A DNA stretch of 64,000 nucleotides, taken from positions 496,001 through 560,000 of the forward strand of contig NZ_JAJITD010000001.1 of NCBI RefSeq assembly GCF_020880815.1. Reading direction: 5' to 3'. The DNA comes from Paraburkholderia sejongensis. Its GTDB lineage: Bacteria > Pseudomonadota > Gammaproteobacteria > Burkholderiales > Burkholderiaceae. Below, in pieces: positions 45,814 to 56,143 of the stretch. Numbering within the stretch: the first letter of the stretch is position 1; each line of letters opens with the position of its first letter. The notes below the pieces were generated by a model. It was not told where the DNA came from and did no database searches. It saw nothing but the letters and a program-made list of their open reading frames with translations. The translations under genes and the position numbers were made by a program.

Positions 45814-46236
45814 TTACTTGGGCTCGAATTGTAACGCAGCCGAATTGATGCAGTAACGCAGGCCGGTCGGCGCCGGGCCGTCCTCGAACACGTGACCCAG
45901 ATGCGCGCCGCAGTTTTTGCACTGCACCTCGATGCGCAGCATCCCGTGGGAGCGGTCGGTCTTCTCGGCGATCACCTCGCCGTTGATCGGCCGGAAGTAG
46001 CTCGGCCAGCCGCAGCCGGCGTCGAACTTGGTGTCCGATTCGAACAGCGGCGTGCCGCAGCACACGCAGTCGTAGACGCCGAGTTCCCAGTGGTCGCTAT
46101 AGCGGCCCGTGAACGGCCGTTCGGTGGCCGCATGGCGGGTCACCTGATATTCGATGTCGGACAGCTGCTCGCGCCACTCGGCGTCGGTTTTCTGTACGGC
46201 CGGGGCGTCCTGCTTGAGATCGTCGGGGTTGCTCAT
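45814..46236 (-). CDS. msrB: Peptide-methionine (R)-S-oxide reductase
   Basis: 140 aa. Repairs the R epimer of methionine sulfoxide in proteins. Two CxxC zinc sites are visible (CVCCGTPLF and [10 protein letters not shown]). The catalytic cysteine is in the C-terminal RYCINSAAL, with the GCGWPSYF core before it. The ATG follows an AGGAAC. The gene is downstream of selO on the same strand and probably co-transcribed with it, tying two redox-linked proteins. The leader contains a 9-bp tandem repeat. Confidence 0.97.
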   Translation of the reverse strand: MSNPDDLKQDAPAVQKTDAEWREQLSDIEYQVTRHAATERPFTGRYSDHWELGVYDCVCCGTPLFESDTKFDAGCGWPSYFRPINGEVIAEKTDRSHGMLRIEVQCKNCGAHLGHVFEDGPAPTGLRYCINSAALQFEPK

Positions 46237-46246
46237 GGTCGGTTCC

Positions 46247-46280
46247 TGTCTCGGTTGTCTCGGTTGTCTCGGTTGTCTCG
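46247..46280 (-). repeat. 9-bp tandem repeat in the msrB leader
   Basis: TGTCTCGGT (+ strand) repeated 3.8 times without mismatch. On the transcribed strand it reads CCGAGACAA repeats ending about 10 nt upstream of the msrB start, next to the ribosome site. Copy-number change would alter leader length but not a reading frame. Confidence 0.8.
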
Positions 46281-46372
46281 CGGGTTTGCTTCGTGCAGGC
46301 GGTGAACGGCTGGTTGACCGGGGCCGTGCTCCGCGCAGCGGGCGGGTGCCGATGCGCGAGCGCGTACCCGCG

Positions 46373-47929
46373 TCACGACGAACAGCTCACTTCGAGCGAA
46401 CTCGCCCAGTCGGGCGGCAGGCCTGCGTACGCTTCGTACTCGGGCTGTTCGTCGAACGGGCGGCGCAGCACGTTGGCGAGCCGTTCCACTTCGGAGAAGT
46501 CCTTTTCCTTCGCGCGTTGGATCGCCGTTTCCGCCAGATGGTTGCGAAGCACGAATTTGGGGTTCACGCGGTTCATTGCAATGGCGCGCGCGGCGTCGTC
46601 GCGGCTCTCTTCGGCCAGGCGCGCGCGATAGTCGGTCGCCCACGCGTCGAACGCGGCGCGGTCGAGGAACAGGTCGCGCACCGGCGCGTCGCCGTTCGCA
46701 TCGTGTTTCGACACGCGCGCGAGGTTGCGGAACGTCAGCGTGAAATCCGCGCGGTTCGCGTGCATCGCTTCGAATAGCCGGTTGACCAGCGCGTCGTCGC
46801 CGTCGCGCGTTTGTTCGAGGCCGAGCTTCGCGCGCATACGGTTTTCGAGCGCCGGCGCGAAGCGCTCCTTGAAGCCGGCCAGCACGCGCTGCGCGTCCTC
46901 GATCGCGCGCTCGCTGCGCACGCTTTCGTCGTGCTGCTCGCCCAGCAGCGGCAGCAGTCCCTGCGCGAGGCAGAACAGGTTCCAGTAAGCGATCTGCGGC
47001 TGCATCCGGTACGCGTAGCGGCCCTGCGAGTCCGAGTGATTGCAGATGTGTCCGGCGTCGAAGCCGTCCATGAAGCCGAACGGACCGTAGTCGATCGTCA
47101 GACCGAGGATCGACATGTTGTCGGTATTCATCACGCCGTGACAGAAGCCGACCGCCTGCCACTCGACCATCAGGTCCGCGCTCGATCGCACCGCTTCGCC
47201 GAGCAGCGCGAGGTACGGATCGTCGGCTTGCCGGCAATGCGGATAAAACCGCTCGATCACGTGATCGGCGAGCGCGCGCAACGCGTCGACCCGGTCGTTC
47301 GCATAGAAGTGCTCGAAGTGGCCGAAGCGCACGAAGCTCGGCGACACGCGCGTGACGACCGCGGCGGTTTCGATGGTCTCGCGCCGCACCGGCTGATCGG
47401 AGCCGATCACGCACAGCGCGCGGGTGGTCGGAATGCCCAGATGATGCATCGCCTCCGAACACAGATATTCGCGGATCGACGAGCGCAGCACCGCGCGGCC
47501 GTCGGCCATGCGCGAATACGGCGTGCGGCCCGCGCCCTTCAACTGCAATTCGTAGCGCTGGCCCGCGTGTTCGAGCTCGCCCAGGCCGAGCGCGCGGCCG
47601 TCGCCGAGCTGGCCCGCCCACACGCCGAACTGGTGACCCGAATACACGGACGCATACGGCAGCGCGTCGGCCGGCCACGCGCGCGTCGCGTTGCCGCTGA
47701 ACAGGTCGAGAAAGCCGGGATCGCGTTCGATGCCCTCGGGCAGACCGAGTCGCGCGGCGGTGTCGGCCGAGAAGCCGACCAGATACGGCGCGTCGAGCGG
47801 CGCGGCGGGCAGGCGGGTGAGGAAGGTGGCGCCGAGCCGCGCGAACGCGTCGGCCGGGGGCGTGGCGAGTGTGGTGGAAAGATCCGTCAAAGCTGCGGAT
47901 GAGCCTGCAATGCTTGGGGAAAACGACAT
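46373..47929 (-). CDS. selO: Protein adenylyltransferase SelO (YdiU)
   Basis: 518 aa. Pseudokinase-fold enzyme that transfers AMP from ATP to Ser/Thr/Tyr of target proteins, linked to oxidative stress. Signatures: [50 protein letters not shown], and [27 protein letters not shown]. The C terminus ends SCSS, with cysteine where the human homologue has selenocysteine. Start ATG at 47929 with GAGGC upstream. Divergent from the acyl-CoA ligase; msrB follows downstream. Confidence 0.96.
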   Translation of the reverse strand: MSFSPSIAGSSAALTDLSTTLATPPADAFARLGATFLTRLPAAPLDAPYLVGFSADTAARLGLPEGIERDPGFLDLFSGNATRAWPADALPYASVYSGHQFGVWAGQLGDGRALGLGELEHAGQRYELQLKGAGRTPYSRMADGRAVLRSSIREYLCSEAMHHLGIPTTRALCVIGSDQPVRRETIETAAVVTRVSPSFVRFGHFEHFYANDRVDALRALADHVIERFYPHCRQADDPYLALLGEAVRSSADLMVEWQAVGFCHGVMNTDNMSILGLTIDYGPFGFMDGFDAGHICNHSDSQGRYAYRMQPQIAYWNLFCLAQGLLPLLGEQHDESVRSERAIEDAQRVLAGFKERFAPALENRMRAKLGLEQTRDGDDALVNRLFEAMHANRADFTLTFRNLARVSKHDANGDAPVRDLFLDRAAFDAWATDYRARLAEESRDDAARAIAMNRVNPKFVLRNHLAETAIQRAKEKDFSEVERLANVLRRPFDEQPEYEAYAGLPPDWASSLEVSCSS

Positions 47930-48057
47930 ATTGAGCGCCTCTGGATTAGCCGATATTGTAAGTCCGCGCCAGCGGCGCTGCTGGCCGGCCGCGCGCGGCG
48001 TTCGAACCTTGCGCGGCGACCCGAACCGACACCGACAAGCCGAGGAGACCCCGCCTT

Positions 48058-49728
48058 ATGACGACGCCGCTGCTGGGCCAGATGATGGACGTGCCGCTCA
48101 CCGTGTCATCGCTGCTCGCGCATGCCGCGCGGCATTTCGGCAGCACCGAGATCGTGTCGCGGCGCATCGAAGGCGACCTGCATCGCTACACGTACCGCGA
48201 TTGCGAAAAGCGCGCGAAGCAGCTCGCGCAGGCGCTGCTCGCGCTCGGCGTCGAGCCCGGCGAACGGGTCGCGACGCTCGCGTGGAACGGCTACCGGCAT
48301 CTGGAGGCGTACTACGGCACGACCGGCTTCGGCGCGGTGTGCCACACGATCAACCCGCGGCTGTTCCCCGACCAGATCGCCTACATCGTCAATCACGCGG
48401 ACGACGCGTACGTGCTGTTCGACACCACCTTTGCCGCGCTGGTCGACGTGCTCGCGCCGCAGTGTCCATGCGTGCGCGGCTGGATCGCGCTGTGCGACGA
48501 AGCGCACCGGCCGGCCACGCAAACGCCGCTGCTGTGCTACGAAACGCTGATGGACGGGCAGGACGGCAACTTCGAGTGGCCCGCGCTCGACGAGCGGCAG
48601 GCCTCGTATCTGTGCTACACGTCCGGCACGACCGGCAATCCGAAGGGCGCGCTGTATTCGCATCGCTCGACGGTGCTGCACGCGTTCGGCGCGTCGCTGC
48701 CCGATGCGATGAGTCTGTCCGCGCGCGACGCGGTGCTCCCGGTCGTGCCGATGTTCCATGTGAACGCGTGGGGCATTCCGCATGCGGCGCCGCTGACCGG
48801 CGCGAAGCTGGTGTTCCCCGGCAAGGACCTCGACGGCAAGTCGCTGTACGAGCTGATGGAGAGCGAGCGCGTCACCTATTCGGCCGGCGTGCCGACCGTC
48901 TGGCTCGGACTGCTCAATTATCTGCGCGAGGCCGGCGTGAAGTTTTCGACGCTGCAGCGCACGGTGATCGGTGGCTCCGCGTGTCCGCCGGCAATGCTGC
49001 GCACCTTCGAGGACGACTACGGCGTGCAGGTGATTCATGCATGGGGGATGACCGAGATGTCGCCGCTCGGCACCTTGTCGAAACTGACGTGGGAGCAGAG
49101 TCAACGGCCGCTCGACGAGCGCCGCAAGCTGCTCGAAAAGCAGGGGCATGCGCTGTATGGCGTCGATATGAAGATCGTCGGCGAAGACGGCCGCGAGTTG
49201 CCGTGGGACGGCGTCGCGTTCGGCGATCTGTACGTGCGCGGCCCATGGGTGATCGACCGCTATTTCCGCAAGGACGACTCGCCGCTGGTGGACGGCTGGT
49301 TCCCGACCGGCGACGTCGCGACGATCGACCCCGACAGCTTCCTGCACATCACCGACCGCTCGAAGGACGTGATCAAGTCGGGCGGCGAATGGATCAGCTC
49401 GATCGACGTCGAGAACGTCGCGATCGCGCATCCGGCGGTCGCGGAGGCCGCCTGTATCGCGTGCGCGCATCCGAAGTGGACCGAGCGGCCGCTGCTGGTG
49501 GTGGTCAGGCGCGCGGGGCACGAACTCACACGCGAACAACTGCTGGCGTTCTACGACGGCAAGGTCGCAAAGTGGTGGATTCCCGACGACGTCGTATTCG
49601 TCGACGAACTGCCGCACACCGCGACCGGCAAGCTGCAGAAACTGAAGCTGCGCGATCTGTTTCGCGACCACGTGCTGCCGTCCGCGCTCGAAGACAGCCG
49701 CAACTGTCCGCTCACGCCGGGCACCTGA
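48058..49728 (+). CDS. Acyl-CoA ligase (AMP-forming)
   Basis: 556 aa ANL-superfamily enzyme. Activates a carboxylic acid to its CoA thioester through an acyl-AMP. A3 motif [17 protein letters not shown] (about 185-201), A5 motif [14 protein letters not shown]7/A8 [36 protein letters not shown], and the catalytic lysine region TATGKLQK (about 521-528). The subgroup resembles medium/long-chain fatty acid or 3-(methylthio)propionate ligases; chain length cannot be read off. Opens the 48-60 kb stretch of acyl-CoA genes. Confidence 0.9.
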   Translation: MTTPLLGQMMDVPLTVSSLLAHAARHFGSTEIVSRRIEGDLHRYTYRDCEKRAKQLAQALLALGVEPGERVATLAWNGYRHLEAYYGTTGFGAVCHTINPRLFPDQIAYIVNHADDAYVLFDTTFAALVDVLAPQCPCVRGWIALCDEAHRPATQTPLLCYETLMDGQDGNFEWPALDERQASYLCYTSGTTGNPKGALYSHRSTVLHAFGASLPDAMSLSARDAVLPVVPMFHVNAWGIPHAAPLTGAKLVFPGKDLDGKSLYELMESERVTYSAGVPTVWLGLLNYLREAGVKFSTLQRTVIGGSACPPAMLRTFEDDYGVQVIHAWGMTEMSPLGTLSKLTWEQSQRPLDERRKLLEKQGHALYGVDMKIVGEDGRELPWDGVAFGDLYVRGPWVIDRYFRKDDSPLVDGWFPTGDVATIDPDSFLHITDRSKDVIKSGGEWISSIDVENVAIAHPAVAEAACIACAHPKWTERPLLVVVRRAGHELTREQLLAFYDGKVAKWWIPDDVVFVDELPHTATGKLQKLKLRDLFRDHVLPSALEDSRNCPLTPGT

Positions 49729-49824
49729 GCCGCGCGAGAGCCAGATCAAACCTGGTCGCTGCCCGACGACCCTGCCGGCCGACCCCGCGGGACGACCCTG
49801 GGGGAAACCCCGCCCGGCAGTAAA

Positions 49825-49853
49825 TTGAACGAGCGTGCTTTTTTGTGTATTCT
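49825..49853 (+). promoter_or_regulatory. Candidate sigma70 promoter for the beta-oxidation genes
   Basis: TTGAAC (49825-49830), 17 bp, TATTCT (49848-49853). It predicts a start near 49860 and a leader of about 110 nt. The leader includes a GC hairpin GGCGGCGC...GCGCCGCC at 49919-49940 with no T run. Confidence 0.55.
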
Positions 49854-49968
49854 GCCTGCTGAGCCCGGAAACGTCGCCCGAAAAGTCTGACAATGAGCAG
49901 ACTCGATGAACCGGACAGGCGGCGCATCAGGCGCCGCCTCATTGCATGGATCGCATGGAGGCAGGCAG

Positions 49969-52053
49969 ATGGCAGTGGACTACACAACTCACGACGGCGT
50001 GGCCGTCATCACGCTGAACAATCCTCCGGTCAACGGCCTCGGTCTGTCGACGCGAGCGGGTATCGTCGACGGGCTCGAGCGCGCGCAGAACGATCCGGCC
50101 GTCAAGGCGATCGTGCTGACCGGCGCGGGCAAAGCCTTCTCGGGCGGCGCGGACATCACCGAATTCAACACCCCGAAGGCCACCCAGGAGCCGACGCTCG
50201 GCACCGTCATTCGCGCCGTCGAAAACAGCCCGAAGCCGGTCGTCGCGGCGATTCACAGCGTCGCGATGGGCGGCGGTCTCGAACTCGCGCTCGGCGCGCA
50301 TTACCGGATCGCCGCGCCCGGCGCGCAGATCGCGCTGCCCGAAGTGAAGCTCGGCATCCTGCCGGGCGCCGGTGGCACGCAACGGCTGCCGCGCGCGATC
50401 GGCCTCGAAGCGGCGCTCAACATGATCGTGTCGGGCGCGCCGGTGCCGTCGGAACAGCTCGCCGATTCGGGTCTGTTCGATGAAGTGGTGGAGGGTGATC
50501 TGGCGGAAGCCGCGCTCGCGTTCGCGCGCAAGGTCGGCGCGAAAACCGGCGCGCATCCGAAGGTCCGCGACCGCAAGATCGAGCATCCGAACGCGGCCGG
50601 CTTCATCCAGTTCGCGCGCAATACGGTGGCCGGCATCGCGAAGCAATTCCCGGCGCCGCACAAGTGCATCGACGCGGTCGAAGCGGGCGTGAAGAACGGT
50701 TTCGACAAGGGCCTCGCGTTGGAGCGCGAATGCTTCCTCGCGTTGGTGCAGACGCCGGAGAGCCGCGCGCTGCGTCATGCGTTCTTCGGCGAGCGCGCGG
50801 CCAGCAAGATCGCGGACGTGCCGGCCGATACCCCCGTGCGCGAGCTCAAGCAGGTCGGCGTGATCGGCGCGGGCACGATGGGCGGCGGGATCGCGATGAA
50901 CTTCCTGAACGCCGGCATTCCGGTCACGCTGCTCGAGACGAAACAGGAAGCGCTCGATCGCGGCGTCGCGACGATTCGCAAGAACTACGAAGCAACCGTG
51001 AAGAAGGGCAAGCTCAAGCCCGAAGCGCTCGAACAGCGGATGGCGCTGCTCAAGCCGACGCTCTCCTATGACGACCTGAAAGACGCCGACCTGATCGTCG
51101 AGGCGGTGTTCGAGGAACTCGGCGTGAAGGAACAGGTGTTCCGCCGCCTCGATGAAGTTGCGAAGCCCGGCGCGATCCTCGCATCGAACACGTCGACGCT
51201 CGACGTCGACAAGATCGCCGCGTTCACCAGGCGTCCTCAGGACGTGGTCGGCATGCACTTCTTCAGCCCGGCCAACGTGATGAAGCTGCTCGAAGTGGTG
51301 CGCGGCAAAGAGACCGCCAAAGACGTGCTCGCGACCGTGATGAAGCTCGCGAAGAAGATTAAAAAGACCGCGGTGGTGTCGGGCGTGTGCGACGGCTTCA
51401 TCGGCAACCGGATGATCGAGCAGTACGTGCGTCAGGCGCTCTTCATGCTTGAAGAGGGCGCGCTGCCCGCGCAGGTCGATCGCGCGATCGAGAAGTTCGG
51501 CTTCGCGATGGGGCCGTTCCGGATGAGCGATCTGGCCGGCAACGACATCGGCTGGGCGATCCGCAAGCGCCGCTATATCGAGCATCCGGAGATGCACTAC
51601 TCGAAGATCGCCGACCGGCTGTGCGAGATGGGGCGCTTCGGCCAGAAGACCGGCGGCGGCTGGTACGACTACAAGGCGGGCGACCGCACCGCGTATCCGT
51701 CGAAGGTCGTCGACGAGATGATCGACGCGTTCTCGAAAGAGGCCAATACCGAGCGCCGCAAGATCAGCGACGAGGAGATCGTCGAGCGGCTGGTGTTCGC
51801 GCTCGTCAACGAAGGCGCGAAGATTCTCGAGGAAGGGATCGCGTCGAAGGCGTCGGATATCGACATGGTCTATCTGACCGGCTACGGCTTCCCGCTTCAT
51901 CGCGGCGGCCCGATGCTGTACGCGGATACGGTCGGGCTCTACAACGTCGAACGCGCGATTCGCCGCTATGCGGCGCGGCCGAACGGCGATGCGTGGAAGC
52001 TCGCGCCGTCGATCGCGAAGCTCGCGGCCGAAGGGCGCGGTTTCAACGGCTGA
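49969..52053 (+). CDS. Bifunctional enoyl-CoA hydratase / 3-hydroxyacyl-CoA dehydrogenase (FadJ/FadB type)
   Basis: 694 aa from the ATG at 49969, preceded by GGAGG; the frame is open to 49906. N-terminal crotonase domain (about 1-185) with GAGKAFSGGADITEFN and SVAMGGGLELALGAHYRIA. The NAD-binding dehydrogenase domain starts at about 290 with VIGAGTMGGGIAMNFLNAG. The C-terminal helical domains include GNRMIEQYVRQALFMLEEGA. It catalyses two successive steps of fatty acid beta-oxidation. The thiolase gene follows after 137 bp, so together they supply hydration, oxidation and cleavage. It lacks any extra isomerase signature I can point to. Confidence 0.93.
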   Translation: MAVDYTTHDGVAVITLNNPPVNGLGLSTRAGIVDGLERAQNDPAVKAIVLTGAGKAFSGGADITEFNTPKATQEPTLGTVIRAVENSPKPVVAAIHSVAMGGGLELALGAHYRIAAPGAQIALPEVKLGILPGAGGTQRLPRAIGLEAALNMIVSGAPVPSEQLADSGLFDEVVEGDLAEAALAFARKVGAKTGAHPKVRDRKIEHPNAAGFIQFARNTVAGIAKQFPAPHKCIDAVEAGVKNGFDKGLALERECFLALVQTPESRALRHAFFGERAASKIADVPADTPVRELKQVGVIGAGTMGGGIAMNFLNAGIPVTLLETKQEALDRGVATIRKNYEATVKKGKLKPEALEQRMALLKPTLSYDDLKDADLIVEAVFEELGVKEQVFRRLDEVAKPGAILASNTSTLDVDKIAAFTRRPQDVVGMHFFSPANVMKLLEVVRGKETAKDVLATVMKLAKKIKKTAVVSGVCDGFIGNRMIEQYVRQALFMLEEGALPAQVDRAIEKFGFAMGPFRMSDLAGNDIGWAIRKRRYIEHPEMHYSKIADRLCEMGRFGQKTGGGWYDYKAGDRTAYPSKVVDEMIDAFSKEANTERRKISDEEIVERLVFALVNEGAKILEEGIASKASDIDMVYLTGYGFPLHRGGPMLYADTVGLYNVERAIRRYAARPNGDAWKLAPSIAKLAAEGRGFNG

Positions 52054-52190
52054 GCGAGCCGGCAAGCGCGCGTGCAGTCGGACCGGGTCCCCGCACCGCG
52101 CGCATCTAAGGACTAAAGCGGCGCGGCTTCGCGCATACGCTGCAAAGGCAGCGAGCCGGCGCGCCGTTAACGATATTCGTGGAGATTTGC

Positions 52191-53369
52191 ATGACTGACG
52201 CCGTAATCGTATCCACCGCCCGCACGGGTCTCGCCAAATCGTGGCGCGGCGGTTTCAACATGACGCACGGCGCGACGCTCGGCGGTCACGTGACACAGGC
52301 CGCGGTCGAGCGCGCGAAGCTCGATCCGGCGCGCATCGAGGACGTGATCATGGGCTGCGCGAATCCGGAAGGCGCGACCGGCGGCAATATCGCCCGTCAG
52401 ATCGCGCTGCGCGCGGGGCTGCCGGTCAGCGTGCCGGGCATGACCGTGAACCGCTTCTGTTCGTCCGGACTGCAGACGATCGCGCTGGCCGCGCAACGCG
52501 TGATCGCCGGCGAAGGCGACGTGTACGTCGCGGGCGGGGTCGAGTCGATCTCGTGCGTGCAGAACGAGATGAACCGCCACATGATGACCGACGGCTGGCT
52601 CAACCAGCACAAGCCGGAAATCTACTGGTCGATGCTGCAAACGGCGGAGAACGTCGCGAAGCGCTACTCGATATCGAAGGAACGCCAGGACGAATACGGC
52701 GCGCGTTCGCAGCAGCGCGCGGCCGCCGCGCTCGAAGCCGGCAGGTTCAAGGACGAGATCGTGCCGCTGACGGTGCTCGCCGGCGTCGCCGACAAGGCGA
52801 GCGGGCGGTTGTTCACGAAGGAGGTGACGGTCAGCGGCGACGAAGGGATTCGCGCCGATACCACGCTCGAAGGCGTCGCGAAGATTCGCACCGCGCTGCC
52901 CGGCGGCGTGATCACCGCCGGCAATGCGAGCCAGTTCTCGGACGGCGCATCGGCGTGCGTGGTGATGAACGCGACCCAGGCCGAGCGCGAAGGCCTGCAG
53001 CCGCTCGGTATTTTCCGCGGCTTCGCGGTGGCCGGCTGCGAGCCGGACGAGATGGGCATCGGCCCGGTGTTCGCGGTGCCGAAGCTGCTGCAAAAGGCCG
53101 GCCTGAAGGTCGACGACATCGGTCTGTGGGAGCTGAACGAAGCGTTCGCGGTGCAGGTGCTGTATTGCGCGGACAAGCTCGGCATCCCGCACGACCGTCT
53201 GAACGTGAACGGCGGCGCGATCGCGGTTGGTCATCCGTACGGCGTGTCGGGCGCGCGGCTGGTCGGCCATGCGCTGATCGAAGGCAAGCGGCGCGGCGTC
53301 AAGTACGTCGTGGTGACGATGTGTATCGGCGGCGGGCAGGGCGCGGCGGGCCTGTTCGAGGTCGCGTGA
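52191..53369 (+). CDS. Acetyl-CoA C-acyltransferase (thiolase)
   Basis: 392 aa from the ATG at 52191, with GGAG upstream. Cleaves 3-ketoacyl-CoA with CoA in the last step of beta-oxidation, or runs in reverse. Nucleophile Cys90 in [27 protein letters not shown] carries the catalytic histidine; the second catalytic cysteine is in [12 protein letters not shown]. Same strand as, and close to, the hydratase/dehydrogenase, so probably its operon partner. Confidence 0.94.
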   Translation: MTDAVIVSTARTGLAKSWRGGFNMTHGATLGGHVTQAAVERAKLDPARIEDVIMGCANPEGATGGNIARQIALRAGLPVSVPGMTVNRFCSSGLQTIALAAQRVIAGEGDVYVAGGVESISCVQNEMNRHMMTDGWLNQHKPEIYWSMLQTAENVAKRYSISKERQDEYGARSQQRAAAALEAGRFKDEIVPLTVLAGVADKASGRLFTKEVTVSGDEGIRADTTLEGVAKIRTALPGGVITAGNASQFSDGASACVVMNATQAEREGLQPLGIFRGFAVAGCEPDEMGIGPVFAVPKLLQKAGLKVDDIGLWELNEAFAVQVLYCADKLGIPHDRLNVNGGAIAVGHPYGVSGARLVGHALIEGKRRGVKYVVVTMCIGGGQGAAGLFEVA

Positions 53370-53440
53370 CGCGTTTTCGTGCCGTGGCGGCAGCCGGCGC
53401 AAGGTGGCGCAAGGTGGCACCAGCAGGCGCATGGTGACCG

Positions 53441-53947
53441 CTAGGGTGTTGCCGTGCCCGGCAGGCTGAGCGTGCCCTGATCGACGAAGCGGGTCGTGCC
53501 GCCGATACCGGCGCCGGCGAGTTTGCCGCGCAGCAGGTACGGCACCTGGCCGGACTGCGTCGCGCTGGCGAACGCGAAAGCCTGGCGGACCGCGGCGACG
53601 GCGGGGACGGTCAACGGCACGTTGACGACGGTTTCGCCGAAGCGCGGCACGGTACCGGCCTGATCGCTGACACCGGAGGCGAATGGCTTGCCGTTCAGCT
53701 CGAGATCGAGCGCGATGCCGGTAAAAGTCAGCGTGGTGTCGTTCGGATTCTGCACGCGCAGCTTCAGATTGAAGCGCATTTCGAAGCCCTCGCCGGGCAG
53801 CGGTTCGATGCCGGCGACGTTCACCCGTAATGGATCGCCGCCGAACATGCCGGCGCAACCGGCAAGCGTCAAGGCGGCGATGGCCATGACGAAAATGCGC
53901 AGCAGCGCGCAACGGGGCCTGCGAAGCAGCATGCGTAACGAGGACAT
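53441..53947 (-). CDS. LEA14-like (WHy domain) lipoprotein
   Basis: 168 aa from the ATG at 53947, with AGGTG seven bases upstream; an in-frame GTG lies three codons earlier. Basic start and hydrophobic stretch end in the lipobox LAGC, making Cys31 the lipid site. The mature domain follows the WHy/LEA-2 pattern: MRFNLKLRVQNPNDTTLTFTGIALDLELNGKPFASGVS, a beta-sandwich found in desiccation and stress proteins and in bacterial envelope lipoproteins. Molecular function unknown. Convergent with the thiolase, not part of its operon. Confidence 0.85.
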   Translation of the reverse strand: MSSLRMLLRRPRCALLRIFVMAIAALTLAGCAGMFGGDPLRVNVAGIEPLPGEGFEMRFNLKLRVQNPNDTTLTFTGIALDLELNGKPFASGVSDQAGTVPRFGETVVNVPLTVPAVAAVRQAFAFASATQSGQVPYLLRGKLAGAGIGGTTRFVDQGTLSLPGTATP

Positions 53948-54052
53948 GGCCGGCACCTGAAAGAAGGAAGCGGACAGTGAGCGAGGTGGTTACGCATTCT
54001 AACCGGCGCCGCGGCGGCGGTTTCGTGAGACGGCGCCGATGAACGCGGCGGC

Positions 54053-54427
54053 TCAGGCGAGCCGCCGCAACTGCCGGGCAACGAAGCTCGCGAGGCCCGG
54101 AAGCGCACCGCGAAGGAGCGCGCGCACAGCGCTCGTGCCGGACGATGCCGGCGCGATCCGCAGCGCGGCGCTGGCATGCGGCGCACGGATCGCCACGACG
54201 CCGTGCTGGCCGATCACGAACTGTTCGCCTTCGCGGACGGAGAACGACGTGACCGGCGCAGCGCTACCGAGCCATGCGAGCGAGTGGTCGCGAAAGCACA
54301 GTTCCAGCTCGCCTTCGACGGCCACGATAGCCGTGCCGGCACGCAGATCGACAAGTGTCGACTGGCCGCGGGCGACGCGTAACGCGCGAGGATCGGATGG
54401 GCACACGGCACAGTGCAAGCGAGTCAC
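54053..54427 (-). CDS. DUF2917 family protein
   Basis: 124 aa from a GTG at 54427 that has AAGGAAA six bases upstream; an alternative GTG at 54460 adds 11 residues. The core looks like a small cupin-like beta barrel: VARGQSTLVDLRAGTAIVAVEGELELCFRD and REGEQFVIGQHGVVAIRA. This matches the DUF2917 pattern found in burkholderias, whose function is unknown. The C-terminal 30 residues are basic/hydrophobic. Divergent from a MocR-type regulator across about 180 bp, which often signals a regulator-target pair. Confidence 0.75.
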   Translation of the reverse strand: MTRLHCAVCPSDPRALRVARGQSTLVDLRAGTAIVAVEGELELCFRDHSLAWLGSAAPVTSFSVREGEQFVIGQHGVVAIRAPHASAALRIAPASSGTSAVRALLRGALPGLASFVARQLRRLA

Positions 54428-54538
54428 GATGGTTTCCTTCAATTCGTTTTCCTGCTGCACAGCTTATTGAGTTCGTCCACGTGAAAACAGCGACAGGCAT
54501 CGACGATCTGAAGCGCTACAGCGAAGCATCCCGGTCGG

Positions 54539-54570
54539 CTGTATCGGTCGCCATCGTGCCGATCTGTATC
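54539..54570. promoter_or_regulatory. Candidate MocR operator: two CTGTATC boxes
   Basis: Direct repeats CTGTATC at 54539-54545 and 54564-54570, 25 bp start to start, in the DUF2917/MocR spacer. A partial inverted CTACAG lies at 54516-54521. MocR/GabR-type dimers bind direct repeats spaced over two or more helical turns. Assignment is by position and repetition only. Confidence 0.4.
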
Positions 54571-54605
54571 TGTTCTCGCGCGCCGGTTGTGCGCACCATC
54601 GACGC

Positions 54606-56108
54606 ATGAACGATTTGAGCTTCGAGCGGCGCGCCGCGCGCGCCGCCTCCTTATCGGACGGCCAGCCGCTGTACCGGCAACTGGCCGATCACTATCGCCG
54701 CGCGATCGGCAACGGCGCGCTGCGCGCGGGCGATCGCATGCCGTCGATGCGCGCATTCATGCAGCGCCACGGCGTCAGTCTCGCGACCGCGACCGAAAGC
54801 TATCGGGTGCTCGAACGCGCGGCGCTGATCGAAGCGCGGCCGCGTTCGGGCTACTTCGTGCGCATGCCGCCGGCGGCGCTGCCGGCCGCGCTCGAACCGG
54901 ATCCGGCACAGTTGCCGGGCGAAGCGCAGTTCGTCGGGATTCACTCGGCGATTTCGACGCTCGTGTCGAAATTCCAGCGCTTCCCCGATGCGCTCAATCT
55001 CGGCGGCGCGACCGCGTGCCCCGAGCTCTATCCGACCGATGCTTTGCGACAGGCCGCGATGCGCGCGTTGCGGCGCGAGCCGACGCTGCTCACTTCAGCC
55101 GGCCCCGACCTCGGCGATCCGGCGTTGCGCGCGGTCATCGCGCGGCGCGCGCTCGACGGCGGCATCGAGATCGGCGCGGACGAAATCATCATGACGCACG
55201 GCGGCATCGAAGCGGTCAACCTCGCGCTGCGCGCGGTGACCCAGCCGGGCGACACGGTCGCGGTCGAATCGCCGTGTTTTTTCGGCTTGCTGCAGGTGCT
55301 CGAAAGCCTCGGACTGCGCGCGCTCGAAATCCCGGCGAGTCCGAGCACGGGTCTTGCGATCGATGCGCTGAGCTTTGCGCTGCAACACCATCGCGGCATC
55401 AAGGCCGTGGTCGTGGTGCCGAATCTGCAGAATCCGCTCGGCAGCGTGATGCCCGACGCGCACAAGGCGGCTCTCGTCGAGCTGTGCTCGCACGCCGGCG
55501 TGGCGCTGATCGAGGACGACCCGTATCGCGAACTGGTCGACGACGAGCCCGCGCCGAAATCGCTGAAGGCGTGGGATACGGACGGCACGGTGATTCATTG
55601 CACGTCGTTCAACAAGACGCTCGCGCCCGGTATGCGGATCGGCTGGATCAACGGCGGACGCTGGCATCCGCGCGTGCGGATGCTGAAGTTCGCGCAGTCG
55701 CGCCACAACCAACAGCTGTCGCAGGTCGTGCTGGCAGGTTTTCTGGAGACGGGCGCCTACGCGCGACATCTGCAGCGCTTGCGCGACAGCCTGCGATGTC
55801 AGCGCGAGCGCATGGCGCTGTCGATTGCCGCGGCGTTTCCCGAGGGCACGCGCTTTACGCCCCCGCGTGGCGGACTGTTTTTCTGGATCGAGTTGCCGCG
55901 CGGGTTGTCGTCGGCGGCATTGTTCGACGCGGCGCTGGATGACGGCATCCGCATCATGCCCGGGACCGTGTTTTCGAACACCGGGCGCTTCGATCATTTC
56001 ATCCGGCTCAGTTGCCCGAGCACCGACCTCGACTTGCTCGACGACGCGGCGCGCCGCGTGGGGCGCCTCGCCAGACGGATGAGCGGGCATCGAGGGGCCG
56101 ATGCATGA
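54606..56108 (+). CDS. MocR-type transcriptional regulator (GntR HTH fused to aminotransferase-like PLP domain)
   Basis: 500 aa. N-terminal GntR winged helix (about 15-82) with PLYRQLADHYRRAIGNGALRAGDRMPSMRAFMQRHGVSLATATESYRVLERAALIEARPRSGYFV. The fold-type I aminotransferase domain (about 115-490) has PLP lysine Lys337 in SFNKTLAPGMRIGW and the EDDPYRELV aspartate region before it. Such regulators bind PLP or PLP adducts and control B6, GABA, taurine or neighbouring genes. Close to the DUF2917 gene on the other side and to the thioesterase downstream. Effector not predictable. Confidence 0.92.
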   Translation: MNDLSFERRAARAASLSDGQPLYRQLADHYRRAIGNGALRAGDRMPSMRAFMQRHGVSLATATESYRVLERAALIEARPRSGYFVRMPPAALPAALEPDPAQLPGEAQFVGIHSAISTLVSKFQRFPDALNLGGATACPELYPTDALRQAAMRALRREPTLLTSAGPDLGDPALRAVIARRALDGGIEIGADEIIMTHGGIEAVNLALRAVTQPGDTVAVESPCFFGLLQVLESLGLRALEIPASPSTGLAIDALSFALQHHRGIKAVVVVPNLQNPLGSVMPDAHKAALVELCSHAGVALIEDDPYRELVDDEPAPKSLKAWDTDGTVIHCTSFNKTLAPGMRIGWINGGRWHPRVRMLKFAQSRHNQQLSQVVLAGFLETGAYARHLQRLRDSLRCQRERMALSIAAAFPEGTRFTPPRGGLFFWIELPRGLSSAALFDAALDDGIRIMPGTVFSNTGRFDHFIRLSCPSTDLDLLDDAARRVGRLARRMSGHRGADA

Positions 56109-56143
56109 CAGCGATAGCAGGTATCATTTTTGGCTGTGCGCTT

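Noticed and set aside
47691..49823. 710-codon + strand frame spanning selO start and the acyl-CoA ligase
   Set aside because: It runs out of frame through the ligase, which has all expected motifs in its own frame; the alternative product is almost entirely Arg/Ala/Gly.
49919..49940. GC-rich hairpin before the hydratase/dehydrogenase gene as a terminator or attenuator
   Set aside because: Stem is good, but no T run follows and no leader peptide is seen.
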